Below are positions 25,908 to 34,639 of a stretch of 64,000 nucleotides of DNA, one piece after another. The notes under the pieces were generated by a model. That model saw only the letters and a program-made list of their open reading frames with translations. It did no database searches and was not told the origin of the DNA. The position numbers were made by a program, and so were the translations under genes. Positions within the stretch are counted from its first letter, which is position 1. Every line of letters begins with the position of its first letter. The stretch covers positions 1 through 64,000 of the forward strand of contig NZ_FNYE01000025.1 in the NCBI RefSeq assembly GCF_900108945.1, in the 5' to 3' direction. Source of the DNA: Paraburkholderia diazotrophica. GTDB lineage: Bacteria > Pseudomonadota > Gammaproteobacteria > Burkholderiales > Burkholderiaceae.

Positions 25908-26657
25908 ATGAATCTCTTCAAGCGCCTAGCGGCGGAGCTGTTCGGCACCTTTTGGCTCGTTCTCGGTGGCTGCGGCAGCGCCGTCCTCGCCGCAAACTTC
26001 GCAGGTCCTGTTCACGGCCTCGGCATCGGTTTCGTCGGCGTGTCGCTTGCGTTCGGCCTAACTGTTCTCACAATGGCCTATGCCATTGGCCATATTTCCG
26101 GTTGTCATCTGAATCCGGCGGTGAGCGTCGGGCTGACCGTCGCCGGCCGCTTCCCGGCACGCGACCTCGTGCCGTACGTCGTCGCGCAAGTGATCGGCGC
26201 CGTACTCGGCGCCTACGTGCTGTCGGTCATCGCTTCGGGCAACGCGGACTTCCATCTGGTCTCCAGCGGTTTCGCGACCAACGGTTATGGCGAGCGCTCG
26301 CCCGGCCACTATGCGATGCCGGCTGCATTCGTCTGCGAAACGGTGATGACGGCATTCTTCCTTTTCATCATTCTCGGCGCCACCGACAAACGCGCGCCCG
26401 CCGGCTTCGCGCCTATTGCGATCGGCTTGTGCCTGACACTGATTCACCTTGTTTCGATTCCCGTCACCAATACGTCGGTGAATCCGGCGCGCTCGACGGG
26501 TCCCGCGCTCTTCGTCGGCGGCGCTGCTGTCGACCAGTTGTGGCTCTTCTGGGTCGCGCCCATTGTCGGCGCCGTGATCGCGGGCATCGTATATCCGCTC
26601 GTTGCAGGCGACACCCGGCAATCCGAAGACCCGCAAGGTACGCGGGTCACAGCCTGA
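25908..26657 (+). CDS. aqpZ: Aquaporin Z
   Basis: A water channel of the inner membrane. The 249-aa protein has six hydrophobic segments and both NPA boxes: GCHLNPAVS (first half) and TSVNPARSTGPA (second half), the latter with the selectivity-filter Arg. The sequence MNLFKRLAAELFGTFWLVLGG is typical of AqpZ rather than of GlpF glycerol facilitators, and a His and Thr lie where water-selective channels have them. ATG 25908 follows AGGATT. The upstream region holds TTGACA at 25804 and TAAAAT at 25831, with a spacing too long to call a promoter. A perfect hairpin terminator follows. Confidence 0.95.
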   Translation: MNLFKRLAAELFGTFWLVLGGCGSAVLAANFAGPVHGLGIGFVGVSLAFGLTVLTMAYAIGHISGCHLNPAVSVGLTVAGRFPARDLVPYVVAQVIGAVLGAYVLSVIASGNADFHLVSSGFATNGYGERSPGHYAMPAAFVCETVMTAFFLFIILGATDKRAPAGFAPIAIGLCLTLIHLVSIPVTNTSVNPARSTGPALFVGGAAVDQLWLFWVAPIVGAVIAGIVYPLVAGDTRQSEDPQGTRVTA

Positions 26658-26679
26658 AGTTCGTTGATCCGTCTAATAG

Positions 26680-26707
26680 AAAACGGGGCGCTGCAGCGCC
26701 CCGTTTT
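26680..26707. terminator. Bidirectional-looking terminator after aqpZ
   Basis: AAAACGGGGCGCTG and its exact complement CAGCGCCCCGTTTT form a 14-bp palindrome ending in T's, 22 bases past the aqpZ stop. Confidence 0.9.
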
Positions 26708-27016
26708 TGTTTGTTTGCGAGCAGGCGTTCCGCATTAATAGATGGTTCAAATGTAAGGCAGGTTTACGGTCGCATTTACTGCGTCCGTATGAGCAATCTG
26801 GCCGACGGAAGATCCAGCTCGCTTTGGCCCGCCACGACTGGGCCGGCGCGTGGCGCTGCCGCTCGCTTGTCGGCATCGGCGAGTCCGACGTTGGAAAAGC
26901 TTTCGCGGTGCGCATTGCCCGCTTTCACTTCGTAACAACCTGTCGCAGCCCAATCCGCCGACGATGCGTAGATTGAACCTGTACGGCAAACACGCCGCAT
27001 TCACAGGAGAAGCAAC
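26708..27016. other. Intergenic region before the small PXPV-type gene
   Basis: No supported gene. Frames on both strands overlap heavily and look like shadows. The promoter of the downstream exported protein probably lies in the right half; the ribosome site AGGAGAAGC is at 27005-27013. Confidence 0.5.
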
Positions 27017-27343
27017 ATGAAGCGCATCGTCACTCACGTGCTCGTCGCAGCTGGACTCGCCGCTGGCGCATGCGGTGTCGCACAGGCGCATACGAATCTG
27101 AGCATCGGCTTGTCGCTCGGCGCGCCCGCTCCGGCGTACGTCGCACCGGCGCCGGTGTACGCGGCTCCGCAACCTGTCTATTACGGCAACCGGTACTGGG
27201 GCGACCATCGCTATGACGGCTATCGCTACCGACACGACCGCGACTGGAACCGCGGCCGCGGCTGGGATCACGACAACCGTTGGAATGACAACCACGGCAA
27301 CCACTGGAACGAGAACGGCCGTGGTTGGGGGTACCACGACTAA
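27017..27343 (+). CDS. Small exported PXPV-rich/aromatic-rich protein
   Basis: A 108-aa protein of unknown function with a Sec signal peptide (cleavage after AQA near residue 24). The mature part begins with Ala/Pro repeats (PAYVAPAPVYAAPQPVYYG) and ends in a Tyr/Trp/His/Asn/Asp-rich segment with GRGWDHDNRWNDNHGNHW. Such PXPV-repeat envelope proteins are common in Burkholderiaceae. The His/Asp-rich tail might bind metal; that is inference. ATG 27017 has AGGAGAAGC upstream. It stands alone between convergent or unrelated genes. Confidence 0.8.
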   Translation: MKRIVTHVLVAAGLAAGACGVAQAHTNLSIGLSLGAPAPAYVAPAPVYAAPQPVYYGNRYWGDHRYDGYRYRHDRDWNRGRGWDHDNRWNDNHGNHWNENGRGWGYHD

Positions 27344-27518
27344 GGTCTCGACGAGGCCGTAATCGAGGGATCGGGGCAAGTGAGGAAGCCCTCGTCAGGT
27401 AGCGCCTCGCGATGAGACCTCGGGCGCACTCCAACGCCGATTTCTCGACGCCTTGCATGGCGCGCGTCCCGTTCTCGTAATGGGCCGCGCGCCGTGTGAA
27501 TCGGATGCGTTGTGGGTT

Positions 27519-28340
27519 TTACGCAGTCAGCTCGTCATCGAGTTCGAAGAGCTTACGCAGATGGTGCGCGACGGCCGCTTCGAAGTTATTGCCGATGCGC
27601 GGCACGTTCGGCAGGCGCGCGATCAGATCGGGATTCGCGTTGTTCATCATGAACGGATGGCCGACCGTTTCGAGCATATCGATGTCGTTCATGTTGTCGC
27701 CGAACGCGACACACCTGGCCACCGATATGCTCAGCCGGTCAAGCACGAACTGCAACGCGCGCCCCTTCGACACATTCGCTGTCATCACCTCAAGACAATC
27801 CGGCAGCGAGTAAGTGACGTACAGCGCCTCGCCGAATGCCCGCTGAAGATTGGCCGCCACCACGGCGAGATCGGCCGGGTCGCCGATGTAGAGCGCCTTC
27901 GCGATGTCGGCGCCGTCGTGCTGCTGAAGATCGATTACGTTGTAAGTAAAGCCCGAGTCCTGGTGATAGCGCAGCAGGTGCGGCGCATCGCGGTCGATCA
28001 GCCATTCGCGGTCGGCGAACAGGTTGACGATCACGCGCCCGTGCTCACCCGCGATGTCCGGTTTGATCAGTTGCTGAACGACGTTCGGACGAAGGTCGTC
28101 GGCGAAGATCATTTCATCGTCGGGCGCATGAACGCGCGCGCCGTTCGATGTGATCAGATACGGCCGGATGCCCAGCACATCACGAATGCCAGCGACGTCG
28201 CAATAGTGGCGCCCGGTCGCGATGACGATGGGCACGCCCTGCGATTCGAGCGCACGCATTGTGCTGATCGTAAAAGGATCGACCTGATGGTTGCTGTTCA
28301 GTAGCGTTCCATCGAGATCACTGGCGATGACTTTGTACAT
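27519..28340 (-). CDS. Cof-type HAD-superfamily phosphatase
   Basis: A 273-aa sugar-phosphate-type phosphatase of the HAD IIB (Cof/YidA) family. Motif I is DLDGTLLNS (Asp nucleophile, residues 9-11), motif II is VIATGR, motif III the Lys in NVSKGRAL, and motif IV GDNMNDIDML. A C2-type cap lies between residues 85 and 190. The natural substrate is unknown; relatives act on several sugar phosphates or flavin precursors. It starts 155 bases downstream of the sugar-kinase gene on the same strand, and could be in the same transcript. Confidence 0.92.
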   Translation of the reverse strand: MYKVIASDLDGTLLNSNHQVDPFTISTMRALESQGVPIVIATGRHYCDVAGIRDVLGIRPYLITSNGARVHAPDDEMIFADDLRPNVVQQLIKPDIAGEHGRVIVNLFADREWLIDRDAPHLLRYHQDSGFTYNVIDLQQHDGADIAKALYIGDPADLAVVAANLQRAFGEALYVTYSLPDCLEVMTANVSKGRALQFVLDRLSISVARCVAFGDNMNDIDMLETVGHPFMMNNANPDLIARLPNVPRIGNNFEAAVAHHLRKLFELDDELTA

Positions 28341-28401
28341 GGGAAGGCGGGCAGGCGGCGTCTGAGAGCATCTATTTTATCGCCTCCGGGCGCGCGCCTT
28401 T

Positions 28402-28436
28402 CCGTTCACCGTTCACCGTTCACCGTTCACCGTTCA
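28402..28436. repeat. Five 7-bp tandem repeats
   Basis: CCGTTCA occurs five times in succession in the gap between the Cof-type phosphatase and the sugar kinase. It is a short simple-sequence tract with no obvious reading-frame role. Confidence 0.95.
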
Positions 28437-28459
28437 CGGCTCGCGATCGACGCGCTCCT

Positions 28460-28507
28460 CCGGCGTCGAAGCGCTTATCCGGCGCCGAAGCGCTTACCCG
28501 GCGCCGA
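28460..28507. repeat. 19-bp tandem repeats at the end of the sugar-kinase gene
   Basis: Two near-identical 19-bp units (CCGGCGTCGAAGCGCTTAT, CCGGCGCCGAAGCGCTTAC) and a partial third run from the intergenic region into the stop codon of the kinase gene. The stop TAA (28494-28496) lies inside the second unit. Confidence 0.85.
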
Positions 28508-29378
28508 TTCGCGCGGCCTCGCGCTGCGCGAGTTGCAGCGCACCGTGCGCCGAGTCCGCAATCGGCGCGCGCAGACGCGCGCGAAACGGCGGTGGCACAT
28601 ACTCGCTCAATGGCTTTCCGAGCCCGCCGCATAGCGCGACAGGCAACTCTCCCGACGGGTCAAGCGCGGCAATCATCTTGCCGATCTCCTCGCCGGCTTG
28701 CCGGAGCAGCCGCGCCGCAAACGGGTGCTCGCGATGCGCGACGACGACAGGCGCAAGGCTCGCATACGCCGTCTGATTCGCGTCGCACAACCATACGACG
28801 AGTCCGTCGCGATCAGTTGCGCCGACATGCTCGACAAGCGCTTTCGAGAACTCGTCGGCGGGAACGCGACCGTCGAGCGCCTGCTGCGCGTGCACGATCG
28901 CGCGCAAGCCGAGCCACGCGCCGCTAGCTTCGTCGGCGGACGGATAGCCATAGCCGCTGACCATGCGGCTTGCGCCGCCGCGGTCGAGCCCGGCCGCCAC
29001 ACTGCCCGTCCCCAGCGCGACGATCACGCCCGGCTCGCCACCGTGCGCGCCGAGCAGCGTGGTATAGGCATCGCTTTCGATTGCGAGTCCGGCCAGCGCG
29101 GGCGCCTCTGCGCGAAACGCAGCCAACCAGTCCCGGTTGTTGACGCCCGCAAGTCCACAGCCAATTACGCAGCGCGACCAGTCTGCGGCAAGGCCGGCAC
29201 GCTCGAACGCCTGCGCGCTCGCGGCGAGGATGGCTTCCCAGGCGCGCTCGACACCCAGACCGAGTCCCGATGGCCCGGCCGTGCCTTGCGCGAGTTCGTG
29301 ACCTGCGGCGTTCGCCAGCACGACGCGCGTGCCGGTGCCGCCACCGTCGACGCCGATCAGATAGAGGTTTTGGTTCAT
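28494..29378 (-). CDS. BadF/BadG-type N-acetylglucosamine kinase-like protein
   Basis: A 294-aa ATPase of the sugar-kinase/HSP70/actin fold. It has the phosphate-1 loop DGGGTGTRVVL at the start, phosphate-2 near VALGTGSVAAG, and the adenosine-site ALCGGLGKPL near the end. This set fits the BadF/BadG/BcrA/BcrD group, in which N-acetylglucosamine and glucosamine kinases are the closest in size and order. The substrate is inferred. ATG 29378 is chosen for the conserved MNQNLYLIGVDGGGT start. The C-terminus is encoded by 19-bp tandem repeats and may vary between strains. Confidence 0.82.
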   Translation of the reverse strand: MNQNLYLIGVDGGGTGTRVVLANAAGHELAQGTAGPSGLGLGVERAWEAILAASAQAFERAGLAADWSRCVIGCGLAGVNNRDWLAAFRAEAPALAGLAIESDAYTTLLGAHGGEPGVIVALGTGSVAAGLDRGGASRMVSGYGYPSADEASGAWLGLRAIVHAQQALDGRVPADEFSKALVEHVGATDRDGLVVWLCDANQTAYASLAPVVVAHREHPFAARLLRQAGEEIGKMIAALDPSGELPVALCGGLGKPLSEYVPPPFRARLRAPIADSAHGALQLAQREAARIGAG

Positions 29379-29529
29379 CGATGTGCTCAGTGATGTCTTA
29401 TGGCATAGCGTGGCAGGTCCGCCCGCTCGCGACAATTAGCCGAATGGCCAGGTTGCGGCCGCATTCCGTTCCGCTATGCTGGCGTGGCCTGATCGACGGA
29501 CGATCAACCAACCATGCAGGAGCCTGAAC

Positions 29530-30129
29530 GTGGCTGAGCAGCGATGCAACTGGGCGACGAGCGAAGCGCTCGCACACTATCACGACACCGAGTGGGGCGT
29601 CCCCTCGCGGGATGACCGGCATCTGTTCGAAATGCTGGTGCTCGAAGGCGCGCAGGCCGGACTATCGTGGTCGACGATACTGAACAAGCGCGACGGATAC
29701 CGGCGTGCCTTCTCTCACTTCGAGATCGACAAAGTCGCCCGCTTCTCCCAGCAAAAGCTCGACGCACTTGTACTGGATGAAAGCATCGTGCGACATCGCG
29801 GCAAGATCGAGTCGGCGGTGACGAATGCAAAGGCCGTCCAGCAGATCCAGGTGGAGCATGGTTCATTCGCGGATTTCGTGTGGTCGTTCGTCGACAACAC
29901 GCCGATTCAGAATACGTGGACGACATACAAGCACGCGCCGGCGTCGACGGAAGTATCGGATGCGCTCAGCAAGGCGCTGAAACGCTACGGCTGCAAATTT
30001 GTCGGCACAACCATCTGTTATGCGTTCATGCAGGCGGTGGGCATGGTCAACGACCATCAGACGGACTGCGCCTGCCGTATGCGATGCGCGACGCTCGGCA
30101 AGAAAGGGCGCACGAAAATGTCGAAGTGA
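29530..30129 (+). CDS. tag: DNA-3-methyladenine glycosylase I
   Basis: Tag removes 3-methyladenine from alkylated DNA in base excision repair. The 199-aa protein begins with RCNWATSEALAHYHDTEWG, matching Tag with the Cys and His of the zinc clasp. It has EGAQAGLSWSTILNKRDGYR (helix-hairpin region) and FVGTTICYAFMQAVGMVNDH with CACR at the end, completing the Cys/His set. I chose the GTG at 29530, which has AGGAG seven bases upstream; an upstream ATG at 29476 has no ribosome site. It diverges from the sugar kinase gene. Confidence 0.95.
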   Translation: MAEQRCNWATSEALAHYHDTEWGVPSRDDRHLFEMLVLEGAQAGLSWSTILNKRDGYRRAFSHFEIDKVARFSQQKLDALVLDESIVRHRGKIESAVTNAKAVQQIQVEHGSFADFVWSFVDNTPIQNTWTTYKHAPASTEVSDALSKALKRYGCKFVGTTICYAFMQAVGMVNDHQTDCACRMRCATLGKKGRTKMSK

Positions 30130-30270
30130 TGCGTTCGGCGCCGATCTCGTGAAGGTTGTAGTGCGCGCTCATGTCGCGCCGTTGCAACACAAAACGCGTT
30201 CGCGATTTCTGCGTGTCGCGGCAGACCACCATATCCGGGTCCTATTCCTCGAACGATGACCCCAAAGTGA

Positions 30271-30310
30271 AAACGGCGGTGTGGCTTCTTTCGAAGCTAC
30301 ACCGCCGTTT
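30271..30310 (-). terminator. Terminator after rpsU
   Basis: A long stem (AAACGGCGGTGT...ACACCGCCGTTT with an inner GCTTC/GAAGC and loop TTTC) lies just past the rpsU stop. On the minus strand it ends in TTT followed by a short T-rich piece. Confidence 0.85.
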
Positions 30311-30338
30311 GGCGTGCTTTCGCGTGCCGGAAGCGTGC

Positions 30339-30551
30339 TTAGTGCAGCTTCTTCGGCAGCATCTGGCTGCGCAGGCGCTTGTGCAGGCGCTTTACTGCAG
30401 CTGCCTTCTTGCGCTTACGTGCCGTCGTCGGCTTTTCGTACGACTGGCGCTCACGCAGTTCTGCGATCAGGCCATTTTTTTCGATTGCGCGGCGGAAGCG
30501 GCGGATTGCCACTTCGAACGGCTCGTTTTCCTTCAGAAGAATCGTCGTCAT
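30339..30551 (-). CDS. rpsU: Small-subunit ribosomal protein bS21
   Basis: The 70-aa basic protein MTTILLKENEPFEVAIRRFR matches bS21, a peripheral 30S protein near the anti-Shine-Dalgarno site. The C-terminal KRLHKRLRSQMLPKKLH is normal. ATG 30551 is the only sensible start; longer upstream frames are noise. Burkholderiaceae often have several rpsU copies, and this one is not beside dnaG/rpoD, so it may be an alternative paralogue. It is monocistronic. Confidence 0.96.
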   Translation of the reverse strand: MTTILLKENEPFEVAIRRFRRAIEKNGLIAELRERQSYEKPTTARKRKKAAAVKRLHKRLRSQMLPKKLH

Positions 30552-31204
30552 GTAATTCCTAAATACGCTTGATACGGTTAATGGCGTGGCGGTTAGCCCA
30601 CTCACGCGCCGGCCCTCCGGTCGTTCCAGACTCTGGCGAAGCACAACTGAAACGAGAGGCAAAGCGGCCACGGAGGCCGGAAAAGAGAGGTGGGAGTTCA
30701 CCGCGAAACGCGGGCAGCGCACGTTGCAGCGCCGCGCCTAGCTAGCGTTTCGCCACCAGCAACCCATGACGAAACGAGCAAAGATCTCAATTCACTCCCG
30801 ATGATATCAGGAAATGATACTGCCGGCCAGCGTTTGTTGATCGTGGTCAGGCACTTGGCGCGCCCGGACGCCCAGACGACTGAAGCGCCCGTGACGTCCG
30901 TTGATTGATCGCCTTTAAGAAAAAAGCGCCAGACTTGCGGGTTGCCCCACTTGAGCGTCGCAGAAAAACCTCTGCCGTCCGGCTGTCCATTGCACATTCG
31001 TCTACGCCGCAGATCGAGCCGGCGATCAAACCGATTATCTCAAAGTTGAGGCGCTACGACCGCGCAGCACACCTACGACGACGACGCCTAAAGTTTGCCA
31101 GCGTCGCGCCGTCAACCATGGGAAGGCGGTCGACGCGGCCCGAATGCGGCGAAACTTCGCGACAGCGCGACGCTGAAGGAGTCCAGCCTCCAACCGGAAC
31201 CGAC
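30552..31204. other. Intergenic region between rpsU and the fliT-like gene
   Basis: No convincing gene in 653 bases. The left part should carry the rpsU promoter. The right part holds a sigma-28 promoter (31089-31115) reading into the fliT-like gene. A 100-codon minus-strand frame at 30698-30997 has no ribosome site and was not accepted. Confidence 0.6.
31089..31115 (+). promoter_or_regulatory. Sigma-28 promoter of the fliT-like gene
   Basis: TAAAGTTT, an 11-base spacer and GCCGTCAA closely match the FliA consensus. The start codon follows 89 bases later. The two boxes are identical to those before fliC. Confidence 0.92.
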
Positions 31205-31501
31205 ATGACGATCGAAGTGCTCACCCGTGTCGTGCAGTTGACACACGAAATTCACGCCGCAGTTAGCCAGCGCGACTGGCTGCGCGCAGAGACGCTCGTC
31301 TCGGAACGCTCACCCCTGCTGATGTCGCTGAAGCAGGAACAGCCTCCACATGCGCTCGCGCTCATTCGTGAAATCCAGACTCTGGACGAGCAAATCAGCG
31401 AAGCCGCTCGCGTCGGCCTCGATACGCTGACGCAGGAAAACGCGAAGGCGCGGCAACGAATTCAGTCGGTCCGCCAATATCACACCATCGGCATGCTATA
31501 G
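31205..31501 (+). CDS. FliT-like flagellar chaperone
   Basis: A 98-aa, wholly helical protein. The pattern LTHEIHAAVSQRDWLRAETLVSERSPLL and EIQTLDEQI resembles FliT, the export chaperone of the cap protein FliD. The support is the size, helical content, the sigma-28 promoter and the location directly upstream of fliC and fliD; primary similarity is modest, so the name is provisional. ATG 31205 follows GGAACCGAC. If it is FliT it could also feed back on FlhDC, as in enterics. Confidence 0.7.
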   Translation: MTIEVLTRVVQLTHEIHAAVSQRDWLRAETLVSERSPLLMSLKQEQPPHALALIREIQTLDEQISEAARVGLDTLTQENAKARQRIQSVRQYHTIGML

Positions 31502-32208
31502 GCGCAGGTTCACGAGGACCGATCGCCTTGAGACGCAGTGCGGGATGCGCTCGTCAACAAAACGTCGGCCGTCGCAAAAACTAGCCAGCCGGCATCAACA
31601 TCGCGCGCGACGAATTGCGTAATCGCATGGAACGCGAATACTCCGCGCACCACCGCCCGTCCGTCGGGCGACCGTCGAGCCCACCACCTGTCGCAGAAGC
31701 CTGCGCCATAGCGCGGCAATCTGGTCATTCCGGCTTCACGCACTGGCGAAATAGCAATGTGACGAAGCGGTGTGCCGGCATCGGGAGCGGCCCGATGTCT
31801 GGCGCCCCTGCGGCGCGTGAAGCCGAGGCAGCTGTCCGACACTCGAAATCCGCAGTACGCAATCCGCTCCGCAAATGGCACCCAAAGCCACGCAACAGCA
31901 ACCGCGAAACGACCGGTCGCCGACTCACCAGCCAGCTCAATTCGCCTTGCCTCTTCCCCGCCGCGCTCGACGAAGCCAGCACAGAACGCTCATTCTCAGC
32001 GCCGACCTCTTCACGCCCGCCACACCTCTCCGGTCGGTCCGATCGGCCATTCGACCAGCGCTTGTTCACACATACGCATCGATGGCTCCCTAAAGTTTTT
32101 TTCTGCACCGCCGTCAACCAGGACAGGCGGCGCCATTCGCAAAAAGCAGCGCGACGCCGGTAGCCAAAACCAGTCATCTCCTGGCGCTTAGCATACGAGG
32201 ACGCAAAA
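31502..32208. other. Long leader region upstream of fliC
   Basis: The right end carries the fliC sigma-28 promoter and a leader of about 85 bases. The remaining ~590 bases hold no gene I can defend. A minus-strand frame at 31510-31881 (123 codons) includes a hydrophobic, protein-like C-terminal half but has no clear ribosome site. Confidence 0.55.
32091..32117 (+). promoter_or_regulatory. Sigma-28 promoter of fliC
   Basis: TAAAGTTT, 11 bases and GCCGTCAA, identical in both boxes to the fliT-like promoter. The start codon of fliC is 92 bases downstream. Confidence 0.95.
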
Positions 32209-33027
32209 ATGCTGAACATCAACACCAACATCATGTCGCTGACCGCGCAGCAGAACCTGTCGGGTTCGCAAAGCGCGCTGTCGCAAGCCATCAATCGCCT
32301 GTCGTCGGGCAAGCGCATCAACACGGCAGCTGACGATGCCGCAGGCAATGCAATCGCTACGTCGCAAACGGCGTCGATCAACGCGCTGAACCAGGGCGTT
32401 GCAAACGCGAACGACGCGATCTCGATGGTGCAGACCGCCAACGGCGCGCTGAGCTCGACGATCGACAACCTGCAACGTATCCGCCAGCTGGCAGTTGAAG
32501 CAGGCGACGGCTCGCTCGACTCGAACGCACTGAGCGACCTGCAAGCGGAAGTTTCGACGCGTCTGCAGGAAATCAACCGCATCGCCGGTCAGACGACGTT
32601 CAACGGCCTGCAGATCCTGTCGAGCGCCGGCACGGTCAACTTCCAGGTCGGTGCGTTCTCGGGCCAGACCGTTGGCATCAACTTCGGCGCTTCGGTGTTC
32701 GACAGCTCGGGCCTGAGCGTCAGCGGCGTCGACATCAGCACGAGCGCAGGCGCGCAATCGGCACTGTCGCAGATCGACGCGGCACTCGCAGCGATCAACA
32801 CGTATCAGGCAGCGCTCGGCGCACAGCAGAACACGCTGTCGGCTACGGTGACGAGCACGCAAACGGAATCGACCAACATGAGCGCCGCACGCTCGCAGAT
32901 CACCGACGCTGACTTCGCGCAAGAAACGGCGAACCTGAGCAAGGCGCAAGTGCTGCAGCAAGCTGGTATCTCGGTGCTGTCGCAAGCGAACTCGCTGCCG
33001 CAGCAGATCCTGAAGCTCCTGCAGTAA
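32209..33027 (+). CDS. fliC: Flagellin FliC (short form)
   Basis: The filament subunit. The 272-aa protein has the conserved N-terminal D0/D1 (MLNINTNIMSLTAQQNLSGS, then RLSSGKRINTAADDAAGNAI) and C-terminal D1/D0 (SQITDADFAQETANLSKAQV, then LPQQILKLLQ). The centre between about residues 140 and 190 is only a short bridge, so the outer D2/D3 domains are nearly absent. Several Ser/Thr-rich stretches there could be glycosylation targets of the GT41 genes at 34689-39007; that is inference. ATG 32209 has GAGGAC upstream. A strong terminator separates it from fliD. Confidence 0.97.
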   Translation: MLNINTNIMSLTAQQNLSGSQSALSQAINRLSSGKRINTAADDAAGNAIATSQTASINALNQGVANANDAISMVQTANGALSSTIDNLQRIRQLAVEAGDGSLDSNALSDLQAEVSTRLQEINRIAGQTTFNGLQILSSAGTVNFQVGAFSGQTVGINFGASVFDSSGLSVSGVDISTSAGAQSALSQIDAALAAINTYQAALGAQQNTLSATVTSTQTESTNMSAARSQITDADFAQETANLSKAQVLQQAGISVLSQANSLPQQILKLLQ

Positions 33028-33083
33028 TCGCTTGAGCTGCGCGCGTGCAGCATCGCACCGCGCAGCCTGATTCAATGCATCGA

Positions 33084-33119
33084 CACCGACAGGAAGGCTC
33101 GCCTTCCTGTCGGTGTTTC
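33084..33119 (+). terminator. Terminator between fliC and fliD
   Basis: ACACCGACAGGAAGG and CCTTCCTGTCGGTGT form a perfect 15-bp stem with loop CTCG, followed by TTT. It should end most fliC transcripts and lower fliD expression relative to fliC. Confidence 0.92.
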
Positions 33120-33163
33120 AGCCGATACCGTCCTGCCCGACACAGCCGAGCGGAGCTACCAAC

Positions 33164-34597
33164 ATGACGACCACCACGACGAGCACGACTTCCACGACGA
33201 CAACCGATCTGTCTTCCCAACTGGCGGCAGCGGCACAGTCGATCATCAGCGGCGCGACCAACTCGACGATGGACGTCAATTCGCTCGTTCAGACTCTCGT
33301 GGCGGCGAAGACGGCTGGTCAAAGCGCAATCATCACCAACAAGCAGACCTCGGACAACACCGAGCTTTCGGCAGTCGGTCAGATCAAGTCGGCGCTCTCT
33401 TCTCTCGATACCGCGCTGGCGGGTTTCCTGAACGGCACTGCGCTCGCGCAGATGCAGGCGGCCGTCACCGGCACGGGCGTGACGGCAACCACCGGCACGG
33501 GCGCCGTGGCGGGCACCTATTCGGTCGCCATCACGAACGTGGCGACGGCCAGCACCGCGCGCCTGAACCCGATCGCAACGGGAACCACGTTCAACGCCGA
33601 CACGCTCAGCATTCAGGTCGGCTCGGGCGCTGCAACCAGCGTCACGATCAAGGCCGGCGCGTCGCTTACCGACGTGGCGAGCGCGATCAACAAAGCCAAC
33701 GCCGGCGTGTCCGCAGCCGTCATCACGTCCACCGACTCGTCGGGCAACGTCAATCAGTACCTCACGCTCACCTCGACGCAGACCGGCTCGAACACGGCGA
33801 TTTCCATTTCCGATTCGGGCGGCGCCAATGCAGCACTCGCGTCCGTCCAGTCGAGCACGGCCGGCGTGGACGCGAACGTCAGCGTCAACGGCATTCCGAC
33901 GACCAGCGCCAGCAATACTCTCACTAATGTACTGAGCGGCGTCACGCTGGATATTTCGGGCGCAGCGGCGAATAGCACGCAAACGCTCACCGTATCGGCC
34001 AATACGTCGGCATCGACCGACGCGATCCAAAGCTTCGTCACCGCGTACAACAACTATGTGACGACGGCCAGCAAGCTCTCGTCGTACGATTCGAGCACGT
34101 CGACTGCCGGTCCGCTGCTCGGCGACTCGATGACGAACGGCATCACGAACGGCCTGGCCTCGCTGATCAGTGCGGGTGTCAAAAGCGGCACCACCACCTA
34201 CAGCCTGGCGTCGATCGGCCTGAACCTCCAGCCGGACGGCACGCTGACGGTGGACAGCACCGCGCTGCAAACCGCGCTGACGTCGAACCCCACAGCCGTG
34301 AACGCGATCTTCAACAGCGGCACCGGGATCGGTGCGAAGCTGGATACGTTCATGTCGTCGTACATTCAGACGAGCGGCATCATCGATCAGCGCACGCAGG
34401 CGTTGAACCAGGACCTGAGCAACCTGAAGGACCAGGCGACGCAACTGACCGATTACTCGAACGAACTGACCGCGCAATACACCGCGCAGTTCAGCGCGCT
34501 GAACACCCTGATGGCGCAGATGCAGAACAACACGAACTATCTGACGCAGCTGTTCGGTGGCAAGGACAGCGCCGGCGCGCTCGCGACCAACAAGTAA
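33164..34597 (+). CDS. fliD: Flagellar cap protein FliD
   Basis: FliD caps the growing filament and folds exported flagellin. The 477-aa protein begins with a Thr/Ser tract, followed by the FliD N-terminal domain (MDVNSLVQTLVAAKTAGQSA) and LTDVASAINKANAGVSAAVI. The C-terminal FliD domain runs from about 265 to the end (IQSFVTAYNNYVTTASKLSS), with a coiled coil near 410-460. ATG 33164 with GGAG was chosen; the upstream 17 codons are noise. No separate promoter was seen, so it probably depends on read-through from fliC. The Thr-rich start is unusually repetitive. Confidence 0.95.
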   Translation: MTTTTTSTTSTTTTDLSSQLAAAAQSIISGATNSTMDVNSLVQTLVAAKTAGQSAIITNKQTSDNTELSAVGQIKSALSSLDTALAGFLNGTALAQMQAAVTGTGVTATTGTGAVAGTYSVAITNVATASTARLNPIATGTTFNADTLSIQVGSGAATSVTIKAGASLTDVASAINKANAGVSAAVITSTDSSGNVNQYLTLTSTQTGSNTAISISDSGGANAALASVQSSTAGVDANVSVNGIPTTSASNTLTNVLSGVTLDISGAAANSTQTLTVSANTSASTDAIQSFVTAYNNYVTTASKLSSYDSSTSTAGPLLGDSMTNGITNGLASLISAGVKSGTTTYSLASIGLNLQPDGTLTVDSTALQTALTSNPTAVNAIFNSGTGIGAKLDTFMSSYIQTSGIIDQRTQALNQDLSNLKDQATQLTDYSNELTAQYTAQFSALNTLMAQMQNNTNYLTQLFGGKDSAGALATNK

Positions 34598-34639
34598 TCG
34601 GACGGCCGCGCAGCAGCGCAGGCATGACGCCGCAAAAAG

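Noticed and set aside
28402..28507. CRISPR-like array
   Set aside because: The repeats are contiguous without spacers and there are no cas genes.
30698..30997. Minus-strand 99-codon frame upstream of rpsU
   Set aside because: No ribosome site, no domain, and it lies in a region expected to be promoter DNA.
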